Assembly: GCF_905220415.1 (NCBI RefSeq)
Contig: NC_059537.1
Span: 2,469,989 to 2,533,988, forward strand
Direction of reading: 5' to 3'
Origin: Colias croceus
Lineage: Eukaryota; Arthropoda; Insecta; Lepidoptera; Pieridae
DNA length: 64,000 bases
Positions within the stretch are counted from its first letter, which is position 1, and each line of letters starts with the position of its first letter. Below the pieces are notes generated by a model. It searched no databases and was not told where the DNA came from. It worked only from the letters and a program-made list of their open reading frames with translations. Below, in pieces: positions 46,295 to 59,269 of this stretch. The translations under genes were made by a program, and so were the position numbers.

Positions 46295-48360
46295 CTGAAA
46301 TTAAAACTAAACTAAACACTCATAAATAAAGAATAAATAAATGTGAATATGTAAAATTATATATTATTTTTAACTGTATGAGCAATAAAGGCAATATTTT
46401 TATTACAATTTTCTTTTATTTTACGTTTAATAACAGTTTTGAATAAAGAAATCATGCAATCGAAGTAATCCGCCCTAGCGATACTAGCGCGAGTGAGTGT
46501 GATGTCAGAGGCGCTTCGAATCTACAGATGTTTTGTCCTAAAATATGTAAACTTCAATAATCTATATCTCAGTCATTTATTGATGGATTTCCAAATTTTT
46601 TTCGGCCACTGATTAGTTTTGATCTATTTTTTAAGACTAGTAAGGTGAATATACTATTTTCTTTTTTTTTAAACTTTTCCATTTTTCCATACAAACAAAA
46701 TTTATGTCATTGAAAAAAAAATTAAATACAAATAAATTCAGTATTTTCTGATTTTTTCCTTTGTACACTCACTATTACCTAGTTGATTACAAAATTTGAA
46801 CTTTCTAGGTCATCTGGAAGTGGGTTAGGTTTTGTATATGTCTATAAGTCAGTCAGTCTTAAAAATTGCGATTTTTGGATATTAATATCTACGCAACTGT
46901 TTAATCTGTATTTATGAAATTTAAGGTTCTTGTTTATCTTGAGGTCCTCTTGATATGTACCAAATTTGGTTTATATAACTTAAATAGTTTTCGAGTTATA
47001 AGGGGGTGAAAAGTGGCTCGAAATGGTTCGTGTAAATATACACACGGCTGCTGCTCGCCAGTTCTCTTCGCTTGAACTCGGCTTGACACGCTGCCGCGTG
47101 TCTAGATAATTCAGCAATTCCCTTCACATTCCTATCTTTAGTATCATCGATATTCGTTGACCCAGTTTCTGTGTGAAAGTGCAACGATAAAAAAATTTCC
47201 ACTATCATTATATTTGTGCAGTACCGTAAAACGTATTGATGGATATAACAATTGGAATAACTAGCTTTTGTGCCGCGTCTTCGCTTACACATTGATATAA
47301 AAAGCTTAATTTCACTGATTTTGAATTTCACACAAAAAGTTTTGCAAAAAGATGATGTTCGAAGTTCTAAAGACATGTTTCTGTTGCAACTAGTAGTTCC
47401 TGAGATTTGCACGTTCAAGCAAACAAACTCTTCAGCAATTTCATTATAGATATTAGGTATCAGACGTAGAATAACTTTACCAAGGGGCAGGCCCTAAGAT
47501 AAGATTGTTTTATTGATACCTTGTGATGTTTAGGTGACAGGCTAAGGTGACAGGGTCTTTATTTTACACTTGACATTGATAATAGTAGAACCATATCATA
47601 TTTAAAATTTATTTGGTGAAGCAATGAATGGTTGCAAATTGTAATGTAAGTAAATAATTGTAGACAATATGCTTCTATCGATACCGTATCTTAGACATAC
47701 TTTATGGAAAAGTTAGGCAGTAAATTAAATAAATTAATGAAAAATACTGAATTGAATACCTACCAATTTTAAAAATATTTCTACTCTAAGATTTCTACAA
47801 ATTTCAATGTGCATAGAGATTACTCCCAGCCTTTAGGTATAGAAGACCGTTCGTCTTATGGCTGGGACGGCACAACTCAGGTGAAAAAGGGCAGAGCTTA
47901 AAATTTGAATGTTGCAAAATATTTCTGCTTTTTTACAAAGAATACATCAATTAGGTAGCTCATCGACTCATTTATGTTCATAAATGAGTATATGATAATT
48001 CATGTTTTTTATAAGAAGATTGTGACATGATGTTGAATTTAATCCAGTCCTATATCAATGACACAGACTACATACCTATACCTAATGATGAATAATTCAC
48101 GTACCTAATCTCTTCTCCATATTTAAAAAAACTCTTGTGTCACAATGTTAGATTACCATAGTTACTCCTCCGAAACAGCTGGACCAATTCTCATAAAATT
48201 TTGTGTACCTTTTGGGTATATCTGAGAATCGGCCAACATCTATTTGTCATACCCCTTAGTCATAAGAGTGGCAGAACAACGTTTACCAGGACAGCTAGTG
48301 CCATTAGGTAATTTATGGTTGAATACTTTTAAAAACCGATTTTATATAGGTACCTATTAA
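46295..48360. other. AT-rich DNA with unassigned repeat-like stretches
   Basis: Around 46790-47030 the text ('aatagttttcgagttataag', 'ggggtgaaaagtggctcg') reads like a dispersed repeat, but there is no second copy here. A 140-codon minus frame across it (47418-46996) has no recognisable domain. A Lep1-like foot (gacagctagt) ends near 48299. Confidence 0.4.
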
Positions 48361-48510
48361 CTAATATTATAAAGCTGAAGAGATTGTTCGTTTGAACGCG
48401 CTAATCTCGGGAACTACTGGTCCGATTTGAAAAATTCTTTCGGTGTTAGATAGCTCAATTATCGAGGAAGGCGATGGCTATATATCATCACGCTACGACC
48501 AATAAGAGCG
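48361..48510 (+). mobile_element. Lep1-like Helitron, truncated relative of 28-208
   Basis: Matches the reverse complement of 28-208 from 'ctaatattataa' through 'cgctaatctcgggaactact' to 'atatatcatcacgctacgac', then loses the CTAGT foot and runs into (CTTT)n at about 48526-48541. Confidence 0.8.
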
Positions 48511-48734
48511 GATTAATAATTTTCTTTCTTTCTTTCTTTCTAATATAAAATCGGTTTTTAAAAGTATTCAACGTAGGTACCTACCACATTAAAAAGCGTA
48601 GGAAAGGTCTATATGTTTTACTGATCGATGTATAGATAAACCCAAGTCGCCAATTTATGTGAAGTTTATGCTATCTTGGGAGTCTGGCACTTTTATTCGT
48701 TGAATTATTTTGTCCAAATAAATAATATATTTAT

Positions 48735-48898
48735 TAAGCTATTGCATAGCTTCTATCGCGGGCCTTGAACACGGGGACCGAATCGAGAAATTCCGTAACG
48801 AAAAAACCTCACGCTCCCCACTCCGACGGGCAAAGGTGTGCCTTGAAGGCATAGCATGCAATAGCTTTACCGCGGCAGTCCCCGAGTGCCACACGTCG
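48735..48898 (-). repeat. 'GACGTGTGGC' interspersed repeat, copy 3
   Basis: Reverse-oriented and the longest copy in the window, retaining both the internal inverted block and the 'ctccccactccgacggg' segment. Confidence 0.9.
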
Positions 48899-51153
48899 TT
48901 TTTTTTATTTACTTAACTACTAACGTATACTCACTGTGAGATATCAGGGAAAATAGAAGGGAATACAAGACCCCCATAAACTAAAATGCAAATGCATTCG
49001 TAGTTGTAAAAATTGGTAAAAGTTGTAAAAATCTCAGTCTTATATTACAAATCATATCATTTTTCTTTGCAGTAAAACAGTTTAAAATAATCGTTAAAAG
49101 ATTTTGATTATCATGTCGATTACTATCAGATGCTGGCGTCAGTGGAAGTTTATTACATCAATACGATTCAATGTTTATCGATCGCATAAACACGAATCTT
49201 ATATAACGTCTTTCATGTTAACATTTGTATGCCATTTCAAAATGTATATCGTAGCTAATAAATATAGAGGAAACTACTAAAATAATATACAAAAAGCAAC
49301 AAAATGAGGGTAGATGATGCTACTGATCTACGCTGTACAAAAATTTGGAAGTACAAAATGAAAAGCATCTTGTTCAACAAGAATTTATTAAAAAAACATG
49401 GGTCGATGCTACAAACAAACAGAATATTTTAAACTAAATGTTTTGACAAAATACCAATATCCTGAGAAATCGAGGTTATATTAAAAATTACACTACCAAG
49501 CTTTTATTAACATTATTTTTTAAATCTACGAAAAATTATGTCGACAGTTGAATTCGTATTGCATGTGACAAAAATTTACACTTTCTATGAGTCATCTGAG
49601 ACATCACAAAAATTTCCACGCATCGTTAAATTTTGCGACCATAGGAGATGCTCAGAAATCATACATGCTCATGAACTGGTCTTACCGGTTTATTTTAGTT
49701 AAATATAGTATGTCAGGTCGTTGACCCATCTAAATCTGTATATTTATCTTTAAAGTGCATATCCAGATGTGCATCCTCCATCGGTTTATCTATTTTGAGT
49801 AAAATCATATTAAATTAAATTGGTTGAGTTGAAAAATAAGTATTTATCGGCGATTCGACCACCGCACCGCACCGCTGTGACCAGTGTGATATGATGCAAA
49901 TTGAAAAATAATGATGTAGGTAGGTATCTAATTAGTCGATATGAACAAGTGTAAACAACAATGCATATCTGGAAAATTTGTAAAAATCAGGTCTTACGCT
50001 CTTGTATTTAGTGTATTTTGTATAATTATAGTAACTAGTAAGTAATTTAAACAGGGAATACGGTAAATTTTAGCTTTGATTTCTACATAGCCCATAGGCA
50101 TAGCACTAATTGTCTTCAACTTGTTAATCTATACTACCTAGAATTCAAAATTCCATAATAATTATAGTAGACCCACAGACAAGCTAGTTAATGTCATTCA
50201 CGTATTACCGGTGAATCATAATATACAATGGTAGGTGGAGTACCGGACGTTCGCATTGCCGCAAATTACGTCCCTCCCGGCCCATGTGCGCAGCGATCCT
50301 GTTTTATTTGTTATTTTTACATCATTCGTGTATAACTGTATAAACAGACAAATGTATGGACAATATAAACATGCCGTGTTAGAAATTTGCCTATTAGGAT
50401 AATGGTACATTTTACAGTTTTACACTGTAAAGACAATTTAACTTCGATAGACATGCAAGGCATAATATTATTTCGTAATTTTTTGTTTTTGATTTTTCAA
50501 AAAATATATACTTACTTAGTTAATTTCTTTAATTTCTTTTTAAAAATGATATCTTGGCTAGTTTCTTCGCACAGTTTCTTCGGGTCATAAAAACAAATAT
50601 TTTCATATCAATCTCCGTGGTCTACGTCCACAAAGGTTGAACAGAAAAAAATAAAAAAAAGTTTAAAGTACCTACTAGTCAGTTAGAATAACTGGCTGTG
50701 GAACGTGTCGGCATTTAAAAAAGAAAAACTTGTGAAGAAAGTTTTTATGTTATATAGTTACTGTACTTGATAAAGTTATAAAAACTAAGAGAAAGGTAAA
50801 TAAAGGTTTTGATCGCCGAAAAACGTGTAATCTGGGTTGTTATTGCACGCCTCATAAGCGAAGCGTTGAGGTGGGTACTACTGTCACTTCGCGCAAAACA
50901 TCTGATTTTTCAAACTTAAAATGTCTTTATGTATCATACATTGCACTTGTAAGATAATACATATACACACATATTAAGAAAAAACACTATTTTTAACGTT
51001 CATGATATTTTTGATGTCATTTTTGTTATTTAAACTAGTTAAAAAACAGTTTAAAAAAGTTCTGTCTTGGACGTCCGTGTGTCTGTATGTGCGGATCCTT
51101 TTTCTTGTTAACACGATAGCGACCGAAATACTTTACTAATAGAGTCTTTTTTT
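48899..51153. other. AT-rich DNA, no gene seen
   Basis: No supported exon. Frames of 60-70 codons at about 50.2-50.6 kb are Phe/Leu/Ile-rich noise. Confidence 0.5.
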
Positions 51154-51734
51154 AGGGTTCCGTAGCCAAAATGGCAAAAACGGAACCCTTATAGTTTCGT
51201 CATGTCCGTCTGTCCGTCTGTCCGTCTGTCCGTCTGTCACAGCCGATTTACTCGGAAACTATAAGTACTACAGTGATGAAATTTGATGGGAATATGTGTT
51301 GTATGAACCGCTACAAAAATATGACACTAAATAGTAAAAAAAAGAATTGGGGGTGGGGCCCCCCATACATGTAACTGAGGGATGAAATTTTTTTTTTCGA
51401 TGTACATACCCGTGTGGGGTATCAATGGAAAGGTCTTTTAAAATGATATAAAGTTTTCTAAAAAACATTTTTCTTAAAGTGAACGGTTTTTGAGATATCA
51501 GCTCTCAAAGTCGTAAAAAGTATGTCCCCCCCCCTCTATTTTTATAACTACGGGGTATAAAATTCTAAAAAAAATAGAGGTGATGCATGCTAATTAACTC
51601 TTTCAACGATTTTTGGTTTGATCAAAGTATCTCTTATAGTTTTTGAGATAGGTTGATTTAACTGTAATTTATTATATTTGCTGCTACGGAACCCTTTGTG
51701 CGCGAGCCCGACTCGCACTTGGCCGGTTTTTTTT
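51154..51734 (+). repeat. 'GGGTTCCGTA' repeat, long subfamily, copy 2
   Basis: Essentially the same text as copy 1, including the G/C homopolymer runs and the 66-codon antisense frame (51468-51268). It differs by a few bases and a short deletion near 51670. Confidence 0.93.
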
Positions 51735-52411
51735 CTCTTACGCTTGAGTATGCTCAGGAATAGAACCCTTTCATTTTTCAGGGTCTGATTCGATGTGGTT
51801 TAATTGTTATTAAATAAACAAAAAAAATATCGACTTTTTTTTTTATAGTGTACTCAAAATTCACCATTATAAACTCGATTCTTTATACTATAAGCCAAGG
51901 TTTAAAAAAATAAGTTGGTAGTCAGTCCCTTAAACCTGCGCAGTTTCACATCTAGGTGGGGCCACAAGAAAAATAGCTCAATTATTACGGTACCGCTTTC
52001 TTTACTTTTCCAAATGTTTTATTTTATTTCATTTTTATATTTATAGTCACGTTCTCTTTATAAATAATCAATTTTATTGTAAAGGATGAGATTATGAGGC
52101 GTGCACTTTTGGATTTTCCAAACTATTTGTAATTTTTATTATATTTTGTGAAATAGTGGGCATTCATTTTATTCGTCAATCTGCTTGAGTTATAAAAGGA
52201 CTATAAGGAACATTAAAATAAACAGACCATATAATTACAAATTGTTCTCAGTAATTATTAGTCATTCTACGGATTTTATTTCGTCACGATGACCAGTTTG
52301 ATTTAGCTGAATAGCATTAATGGACCAAATTCTCCGTGTTAAATTCTACAGGAAAAGTTAACTTTTTCCTTCAAAATACAATTATTACAGTGAATACAAT
52401 TTTAGTATATT
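51735..52411. other. AT-rich DNA, no gene seen
   Basis: Nothing recognised. Confidence 0.45.
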
Positions 52412-52733
52412 ACTAGCCTCCGCCCGCGACTCCGTCCGCGCGGATGTCGGTCTTCGCGTGGATGGTTTATCCATTTTGAGTAACTCTGACAATGATATCT
52501 TATAAATATATCTATTGTACCCAAATACGGCTAGGCCTATAATAATACGCAACGTGTGTTCGCGGTTCTACAGAACAACGTCTATGGATAAAACTGAAAA
52601 ATTAAGATTAATTTTTTTTCTACGTATTTTTCCAGAATAAAAAGTATCCTATTTTACGCCCAGGATAATAAGGTATAATTATACCAAGTTTCATCGAAAT
52701 CGAACCGGTAGTTTTCACGTGATGCCTTCACAT

Positions 52734-52766
<33 letters not shown>

Positions 52767-52838
52767 AATTTTTTTAATCAGAAAGAAAGAAAGAAAGACA
52801 GAATTGACTCTTCTACAGATTTATTATATGTATAGATT
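52412..52838 (-). mobile_element. Lep1-like Helitron, 0.45-kb form, copy 1
   Basis: On the minus strand: 'aatctatacatataataaat' start and a foot ending in GCTAGT. It includes (CTGT)n. Compared with 53905-54384, a 66-bp segment is replaced by (GAAA)n at about 52780-52798. Confidence 0.82.
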
Positions 52839-53308
52839 TATACATTATAATCTCAATATTAAAAAGACATACTGCAGCCTTCTGGAGCAGTATGATGTAC
52901 ATATTCTTGTATAGACATACAAAATGTCGTGTGTCATAGATGTAAGGAAAAAAGGTTTTCCCATTTCGTTAGCAAAGTTGCATTTAATCGACTTGTTGAA
53001 TCCAATTAGATAAAAAAAAATATTGAATATACAGATCTTTTCATTATCTATTCAATAGAGCAAAAAACATTGCTTTGGTCCCAGTGATTGCTGAACTGCA
53101 GTGATGTTTCTCGGAGTTGCAATACGATCAAACTACCTTCAAAATTAATTATGACAAAAATTACACAAATTGTGTAAAGCCGAAAGCCGGACAGTGATAA
53201 TGCGTAATCCTTATCATATATTCGTTCACTCCTAATACCGTGTGATAACATAATCTGACTTATCAACACCGTATCGGACATCAACTGGCAGTTCGAGAAA
53301 GTTCCACG

Positions 53309-53409
53309 ATGGTGATATCTCTAAGGAACTGGATCAGGTACTTCATTGGCGTATATTTCGCGTTCGTTTGCCTCTATCTTGTGTGTCAACTGATACCTTT
53401 CGAAAATCG
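53309..53409 (+). CDS. Candidate far-upstream first coding exon (membrane helix), probably of arginine kinase
   Basis: ATG at 53309 opens 33 codons (MVISLRNWIRYFIGVYFAFV, then CLYLVCQLIPFEN) and two bases CG, then the donor GTGAGT at 53410. The peptide has a short basic head and a helix of about 20 hydrophobic residues: a signal-anchor or signal peptide. The next plus-strand coding exons downstream are those of arginine kinase, and the phase fits the common exon at 59769 (CG|G gives Arg, then KAAAMVD...). The intron would be about 6.4 kb and would contain two repeats. It could instead begin a gene whose other exons I have missed. Confidence 0.5.
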
Positions 53410-53904
53410 GTGAGTGATACCTATCATCCTACTAGTGTTATAATTATAAACTCGAGTTTAAAAAGTAGAGTACTACTTCATACTTCATTAGAGCTGTCTT
53501 CGTACCATGATGTCTTACAGCAGTAGTTTTTCCGGTGTGAAAAATGATAGCACTACCTATACTTTAATGTAGTTTGTTTAGCGCCATCATGGTAAACCCC
53601 CGGGATGTAAGTTGCCACTTGCCACAAATTGTATTGTGGATGATCCTACTTTTTATTGGAAATATACCTATTTAATTAAGGCTTACGCTACAACGTGTTC
53701 TTTTGCGTATTTAAGTGTTATTATACATACATAATATATCGTTACAATATAGATCTATCGAATGTAAGTATATTTTATAGCTATAAATGCAGTGGAATGC
53801 AGGTGACAGTGATTGAGATAAAGCCAAATTTCGACCGAAGGGCGATCTTAAGGTAGTACATAATTAATCGACTGACGATTTCGTCTACTACCTACTTATT
53901 TACC

Positions 53905-54384
53905 ACTAGCTTCCGCCCGCGACTCCGTCCGCGCGGATGTCGGTCTTCGCGTGGATGGTTTATTTATCCATTTTGAGTACCTCTGACAATAACATCTTAT
54001 AAATATCTATTGGACCCAATTCCCAAATACGGCTAGGCCTATAATAATACGCAACGTGTGTTCGCGGTTCTACGGAACAACGTCTATGGATAAAACTGAA
54101 AAATTAAGATTATTTTTTTTCTACGTATTTTTCCAGGATAAAAAGTATCCTATTTTACGCCCAGGATAATAAGGTATAATTATACCAAGTTTCATCGAAA
54201 TCGAACCGCTAGTTTTCACGTGATGCCTTCACATACAGACAGACAGACAGACAGACAGACAAAAATTTTTTTAATCACATATTTGGGTTTGGTATTGATC
54301 CAGTAACACCCCCTGCTATTTATTTTTTCAATATTTTCAATGTACAGAATTGACCCTTCTACAGATTTATTATATGTATAGATT
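53905..54384 (-). mobile_element. Lep1-like Helitron, 0.48-kb form, copy 2
   Basis: About 95% identical to 52412-52838 over the shared parts, including the foot with 'ccgcccgcgactccgtccgc' (plus-strand view). It has the 66-bp segment that copy 1 lacks. Confidence 0.82.
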
Positions 54385-54524
54385 AGGTACCATTTCAATA
54401 ATATATCAAACCATGCAAATTCAAAAAGCAGAACATAATTCAAATATTTAATCTTGTGAATTTACCCTAACCCAAAATCCAAACTGCGTCTTTTGATTTT
54501 ATCAGTCTTTAACTATGATATATA

Positions 54525-55193
54525 AAAACCGGCCAAGTGCGAGTCGGGCTCGCGCACAAAGGGTTCCGTAGCAGCAAATATAATAAACTTATTATGTCAA
54601 TTTATACACCTGGTGAATGGAGCCTAAACTCTCCCGATATTTTGCCTTGTAGTTTTATGTATATATAACTTAACCAAAATTACAGTTAAATCAACCTATC
54701 TCAAAAACTATAAGAGATACTTTGATCAAACCAAAAATCGTTGAAAGAGTTAATTAGCATGCATCACCTCTATTTTTTTTAGAATTTTATACCCCGTAGT
54801 TATAAAAATAGAGGGGGGGGACATACTTTTTACGACTTTGAGAGCTGATATCTCAAAAACCGTTCACTTTAAGAAAAATGTTTTTTAGAAAACTTTATAT
54901 CATTTTAAAAGACCTTTCCATTGATACCCCACACGGGTATGTACATCGAAAAAAAAAATTTCATCCCTCAGTTACATGTATGGGGGGCCCCACCCCCAAT
55001 TCTTTTTTTTACTATTTAGTGTCATATTTTTGTAGCGGTTCATACAACACATATTCCCATCAAATTTCATCACTGTAGTACTTATAGTTTCCGAGTAAAT
55101 CGGCTGTGACAGACGGACAGACGGACAGACGGACAGACGGACATGACGAAACTATAAGGGTTCCGTTTTTGCCATTTTGGCTACGGAACCCTA
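54525..55193 (-). repeat. 'GGGTTCCGTA' repeat, long subfamily, copy 3
   Basis: Inverse of copies 1 and 2, with the same 66-codon frame here on the plus strand (54878-55078). It carries about 85 bp (54580-54668) absent from the other two and is probably the fuller form. Confidence 0.93.
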
Positions 55194-57650
55194 AAAAGGC
55201 TAGATACGTTACCCGCTCTTTATTTTGGCAAGAAAAAACTCAGCTAAGTGCCCGAGTTTCACTTAGTCACGCACCATTCAGCGTCGAAGCTGGACGTTCT
55301 TTTTATATTTTAATCGGCAGTTGTTATTACGAAGTACATGAGTGAGACATGTATTATGTCTCGTGCGTGAGAGTGAAAGAGAGAACAACTGTATTGGTGA
55401 TAATGCGTTAGTAAGTAGGTATGTATTAATTACGCTGTTTTTTAGTGCAATGATGTTGGCGTATGCCGCGTCTACTAGTATAATAGGTCATTGGTCTTTA
55501 ATAAGTACCTACTCATTTTAGGTTAAATTTTGTAAAGGACCAAAGAAATGTTCCAAAGCTTGCGTTTCACATTGACATTGACATTGAAAGGAAAACACAG
55601 GGGCCAAGGTTGCCCAAAATCAAAATGCGTTACACGCCGGAACACGGAAATTCCGTGACTAAAGCAATTTTGGTATCAAATTATGCTCGCAAATCATTAT
55701 GTTAGTACACGTACAAAATGCGATGTAACTTTGTGACGCAATTTTGACCCAAATTATTTCTATAACTAGGTATGTATTATTTATAGAAAGAATAGAAAAG
55801 TTATGGTATAAGGTATTATGTATTTTTTAATAACTTTCCTAAGAAAAAAGTTTTTGAAGAATACTTTTGTTAACCAAAAAGAAGTCCGAAATAATTATTT
55901 TCAAGATAAGCTAGAACAAAAATAGATTTTATTCCGTTCAAACAGAAATTGTCAATAATGATCTGAAACTAAATTATTTACCTACATACAGATATTATGG
56001 CAAATTCTTTTTTTTTAAGTTGGTAAAATGATATAGATATTATGCGAAGCGCGTAAAAGCTTTCATTGCTAAATGCTATCAATAAGCTTTAAATTTCAAG
56101 TGCGCGGGAAAGACACTGTCGGTCGTTCAATTTTATTTTTACGCGCCACTAAATACCGTTATGCAAGGTCGCGGGCCTCTGTCACTGCCAAGGCCTTCCA
56201 GAATCTTCATAGCCTCATAAACAACGCCAACTTTTTTTTCATCTTAGTCTACACTCCCAAAAATATTACCTAGGTAATTCGTTTTGATTTATGAATGAAC
56301 TGAGCATAGACTACGTTTATGTATCTACTTTCCTGTAAAGTACCTTTAAAACTTTTTTAATCTTAATTCAAAATAAATAGGTATGTATAAGAAATGGTTA
56401 ATAAATTAAAAATAGCACGATAATTATAAAATAAATCCTCAGTAAACTAATATTATTACGACGAACAAGTAACTTATGTAAGGGTTTTATTTTTATAAGG
56501 CTTCCACACTCCCCTAAGCTCGAACACTCTGTTTATAGGTCAGGAATGTAAGGTCAAGGACGTTTTATTCAAAGGTTTTTTATGTAAACAACCACACACC
56601 ATAAAAAGTATGTTGTAACTTGTAATAACAAACTTTAGAGTATAAAAATATCACAAGTATAAATATAAAATACACAAGTAAAGTATACTTTATCCTTGGA
56701 ACTTTAGAAATTAAATGTGAATAGTCAAACCGTCAAACGTCAACTTCATGGCTTATGCCGAATAGGGATGTTACTCTAATTGGTTAACGGAATCGATTTT
56801 ATTTTTCGATTGAAGTTATCTTTCACTTGTTCGTAGACAAAGTAAAGTTTCTAACTATAAAAATACATATTTAATATAAAAAAATCATGTCCAATAACGT
56901 AAAGGTATTAAAAAATGCTGCAGTTATTAAAACATGAAAAGTTTTACCTATTCCGATCAGGAAATAGCCTACGTAGTACGTATAACAAATACCTAACTTT
57001 AACATTCATAACAAGTTTATAATAATTAATTTTTGAACGTTACTGATCCATTAAATGTGGACAGTTTGTATCTATTTTTTATGAAATATCGACATTATCA
57101 CAGCCAATTTTTTGATACGACAATGGATTTGGATTCTTTCCAATCATACCTAAAGTGTAAACATCGCTCTAATTTCGTCCCATGAGATCGTATTAGACAT
57201 AATACTATTACTCCAGAAAAAAAAAATGAAGGAAATATTTAAAAAAAACTATGTAAATATAAAAACACTATGTTTTTTTTTATAAACTAGGTGTTTAAAC
57301 AACATAGAAGTTTCAAATAAAAATACATACCTAGTTCAATAATAATATTACCTAGGTATCCTATAACTTACAAAGTTTGGTAAGGGAGCTTTTACCTAAG
57401 GTATTACAATATTAAGTAAAAGTTTCTCAGACGCAATTTTGGAAATACATAAAATAATAAACTAATAAGGAAAAGATAAAAACCCGTTCTGATTTCTTGG
57501 TGATATGTTGGTGGCGGAATGAAGCACATAAAATACTGACAATATGAATTAATATTGACAGGATCTTAGTAGCTTGTAATTCGATCCTTTCATTCATATG
57601 ACAATTATCTGGGATCGAACAACGATTAATAGAGTAAAGTCTGCAATAAG
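55194..57650. other. AT-rich DNA upstream of the arginine kinase promoters
   Basis: No supported exon. The first part (to about 55400) seems a fragment of another repeat; the rest has nothing recognised. Confidence 0.45.
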
Positions 57651-57798
57651 CAGTCATTGTGCATCTCAGCAAGGCCAAGGCCACCAGCGGCAGGGCTGCG
57701 GTGCGGGCAGCGGGAGGCAATAGGCTTAACGTTCAGCGCACTGCCGTACCAACCATTCTACACCTCGCAGTCGACTCTGACGGTTGTACTAGTGCAAG
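57651..57798 (+). promoter_or_regulatory. Arginine kinase promoter region and non-coding first exon
   Basis: A GC-richer stretch without any ATG ends at the donor GTAAGC (57799). Spliced to 59769 it gives ...gcaag|gaaagcagcagctATGG, so translation starts at the classical Met of the common exon. Because no upstream ATG exists, this transcript should make the plain soluble enzyme. The transcription start was not located. Confidence 0.6.
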
Positions 57799-58278
57799 GT
57801 AAGCGGTAGACAATTTTTAATTTATCCTACCGCCTCTCAATCCTAGGTACGACTGCATCGCTTTAAGATTTCGATATCAATAACTGAGTGACAACTTAAT
57901 TCGTTTCAAAATGTGCATCGATAACTTCAAGTGTACTGATTCTGATAAGGTGATAATACCGCGGTTTGAAAAGTTCGTGCTACATTCAAATATACCGCGC
58001 TAAGGTAACTAGTGCCATCGAAGAGCGGTAGGTTTCCCTCCGAAAAGTTTTGAAGCGGTTCCCGAAGGGCGGGAAGCGTGATCCGCGTGCGTGCGTGCCG
58101 GGAATCGATCGGGCCCCCCCTCGCCCTCGCCGCTCCCTACACAGACACATTCATTTGGACAAAATATCATTCCATCATTGCATTTAGATTCCTGCGTTAA
58201 TTTTATTTATTTGCAGTAGTTTTTAGTGATTTAGTGCATGTTTTAGTCACTAGTTTTATCATATAAAAAATTGTGAAA

Positions 58279-58337
58279 ATGGGTGGCTGTGCAACGAAAG
58301 AAAATAAAGAAAACAAACCGGCAGATGAATCCGATGG
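58279..58337 (+). CDS. Arginine kinase alternative first exon A: myristoylation-type N-terminus
   Basis: ATG at 58279 opens MGGCATKENKENKPADESD plus GG, followed by the donor GTGCGT (58338). GG|G completes Gly and continues in frame into KAAAMVDAATIEK of the common exon. Gly2 followed by Gly-Cys and a downstream Lys is the pattern of N-myristoylation with an adjacent palmitoylatable Cys, so this isoform is predicted to sit on a membrane. The exon follows a GC-rich stretch (58010-58140) and a 5' UTR with its own likely promoter. Lipid attachment is an inference from the motif. Confidence 0.8.
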
Positions 58338-59269
58338 GTGCGTATGTCCGGCCGGCATTCATTTTCAATGCCCGCTGACTAAAGCGATATATTAACCATT
58401 ATAATATCAACTAGCTAGCTAAAATTATTCACCTAGAACGCCATAAAATCATCTTCTATTGCGATATTCATTAACTAATCATTAAAAATATAGGTATACC
58501 TACGTTTGCTAGCAAAATTGCATAGGTGCTTAAAAATAAACTAAATTTTTTACTACTAAATTATTAAAACCTTTTAATGCTTATATCGGAACCTAGTAAT
58601 TATTACTTAAAATTGTATTTTTGTAAAAAAAAATACAGAATTTCATCTCAGAGCTCAGCTCATCTTAAAATAATAGTAAAAACGATTTAAAAGTGATTAA
58701 AAAATAGATAAATATTTTAAGAAAAACAGTGATCTAATACCTAGTTTTAATATTTTGTTATATTGTGAACTAAACGGTATAAAATATACGAGAATTAAAA
58801 ATATTAAATCTTGGAATAAAAATTTACATGACGTGTATGTGTCGGCCCTATCAAATGTATACATGCGGTACTAGGTAGGTACCTACTGTAGCTACATCGA
58901 ATCTTTCGCAGAACAATGGAGTACTTGTTACTTGACGATGTTTTAACGAGTGTAGTATCTCAAATTTAAATGAATACAATTAGGTAATAAGAAACTTGCG
59001 ATAACACGATCGCCAGTACGGAATGAGTGGGAGGCTACCGGCTGCGCGCAGCCAAGCAGCACCGTTGCGCAGTAAGCTGACAAATACGTTCGACTTGCGC
59101 GCGGCCAAAGCGACCTCTGCCTAAATTACGTAATTCTACAAAATTTCCAGCTCCTCTTGGGTGTGTTCGAGGAGCTATTGTAGCTTCGGCATTCCGTGTG
59201 TGTGACATCTCATAGTTTCCTAGTTATTAGACCCTCTACACCCCATAGTAAACTTAGTTCCGAATCATC

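Noticed and set aside
46996..47418. 140-codon minus-strand frame
   Set aside because: Part of it overlaps repeat-like sequence, Cys/Ser content looks random, and there is no exon support.
55106..55345. 79-codon frame beginning MTDGQTDRRTDG
   Set aside because: The start is the (GACA/GACG)n tract of the repeat read as protein.
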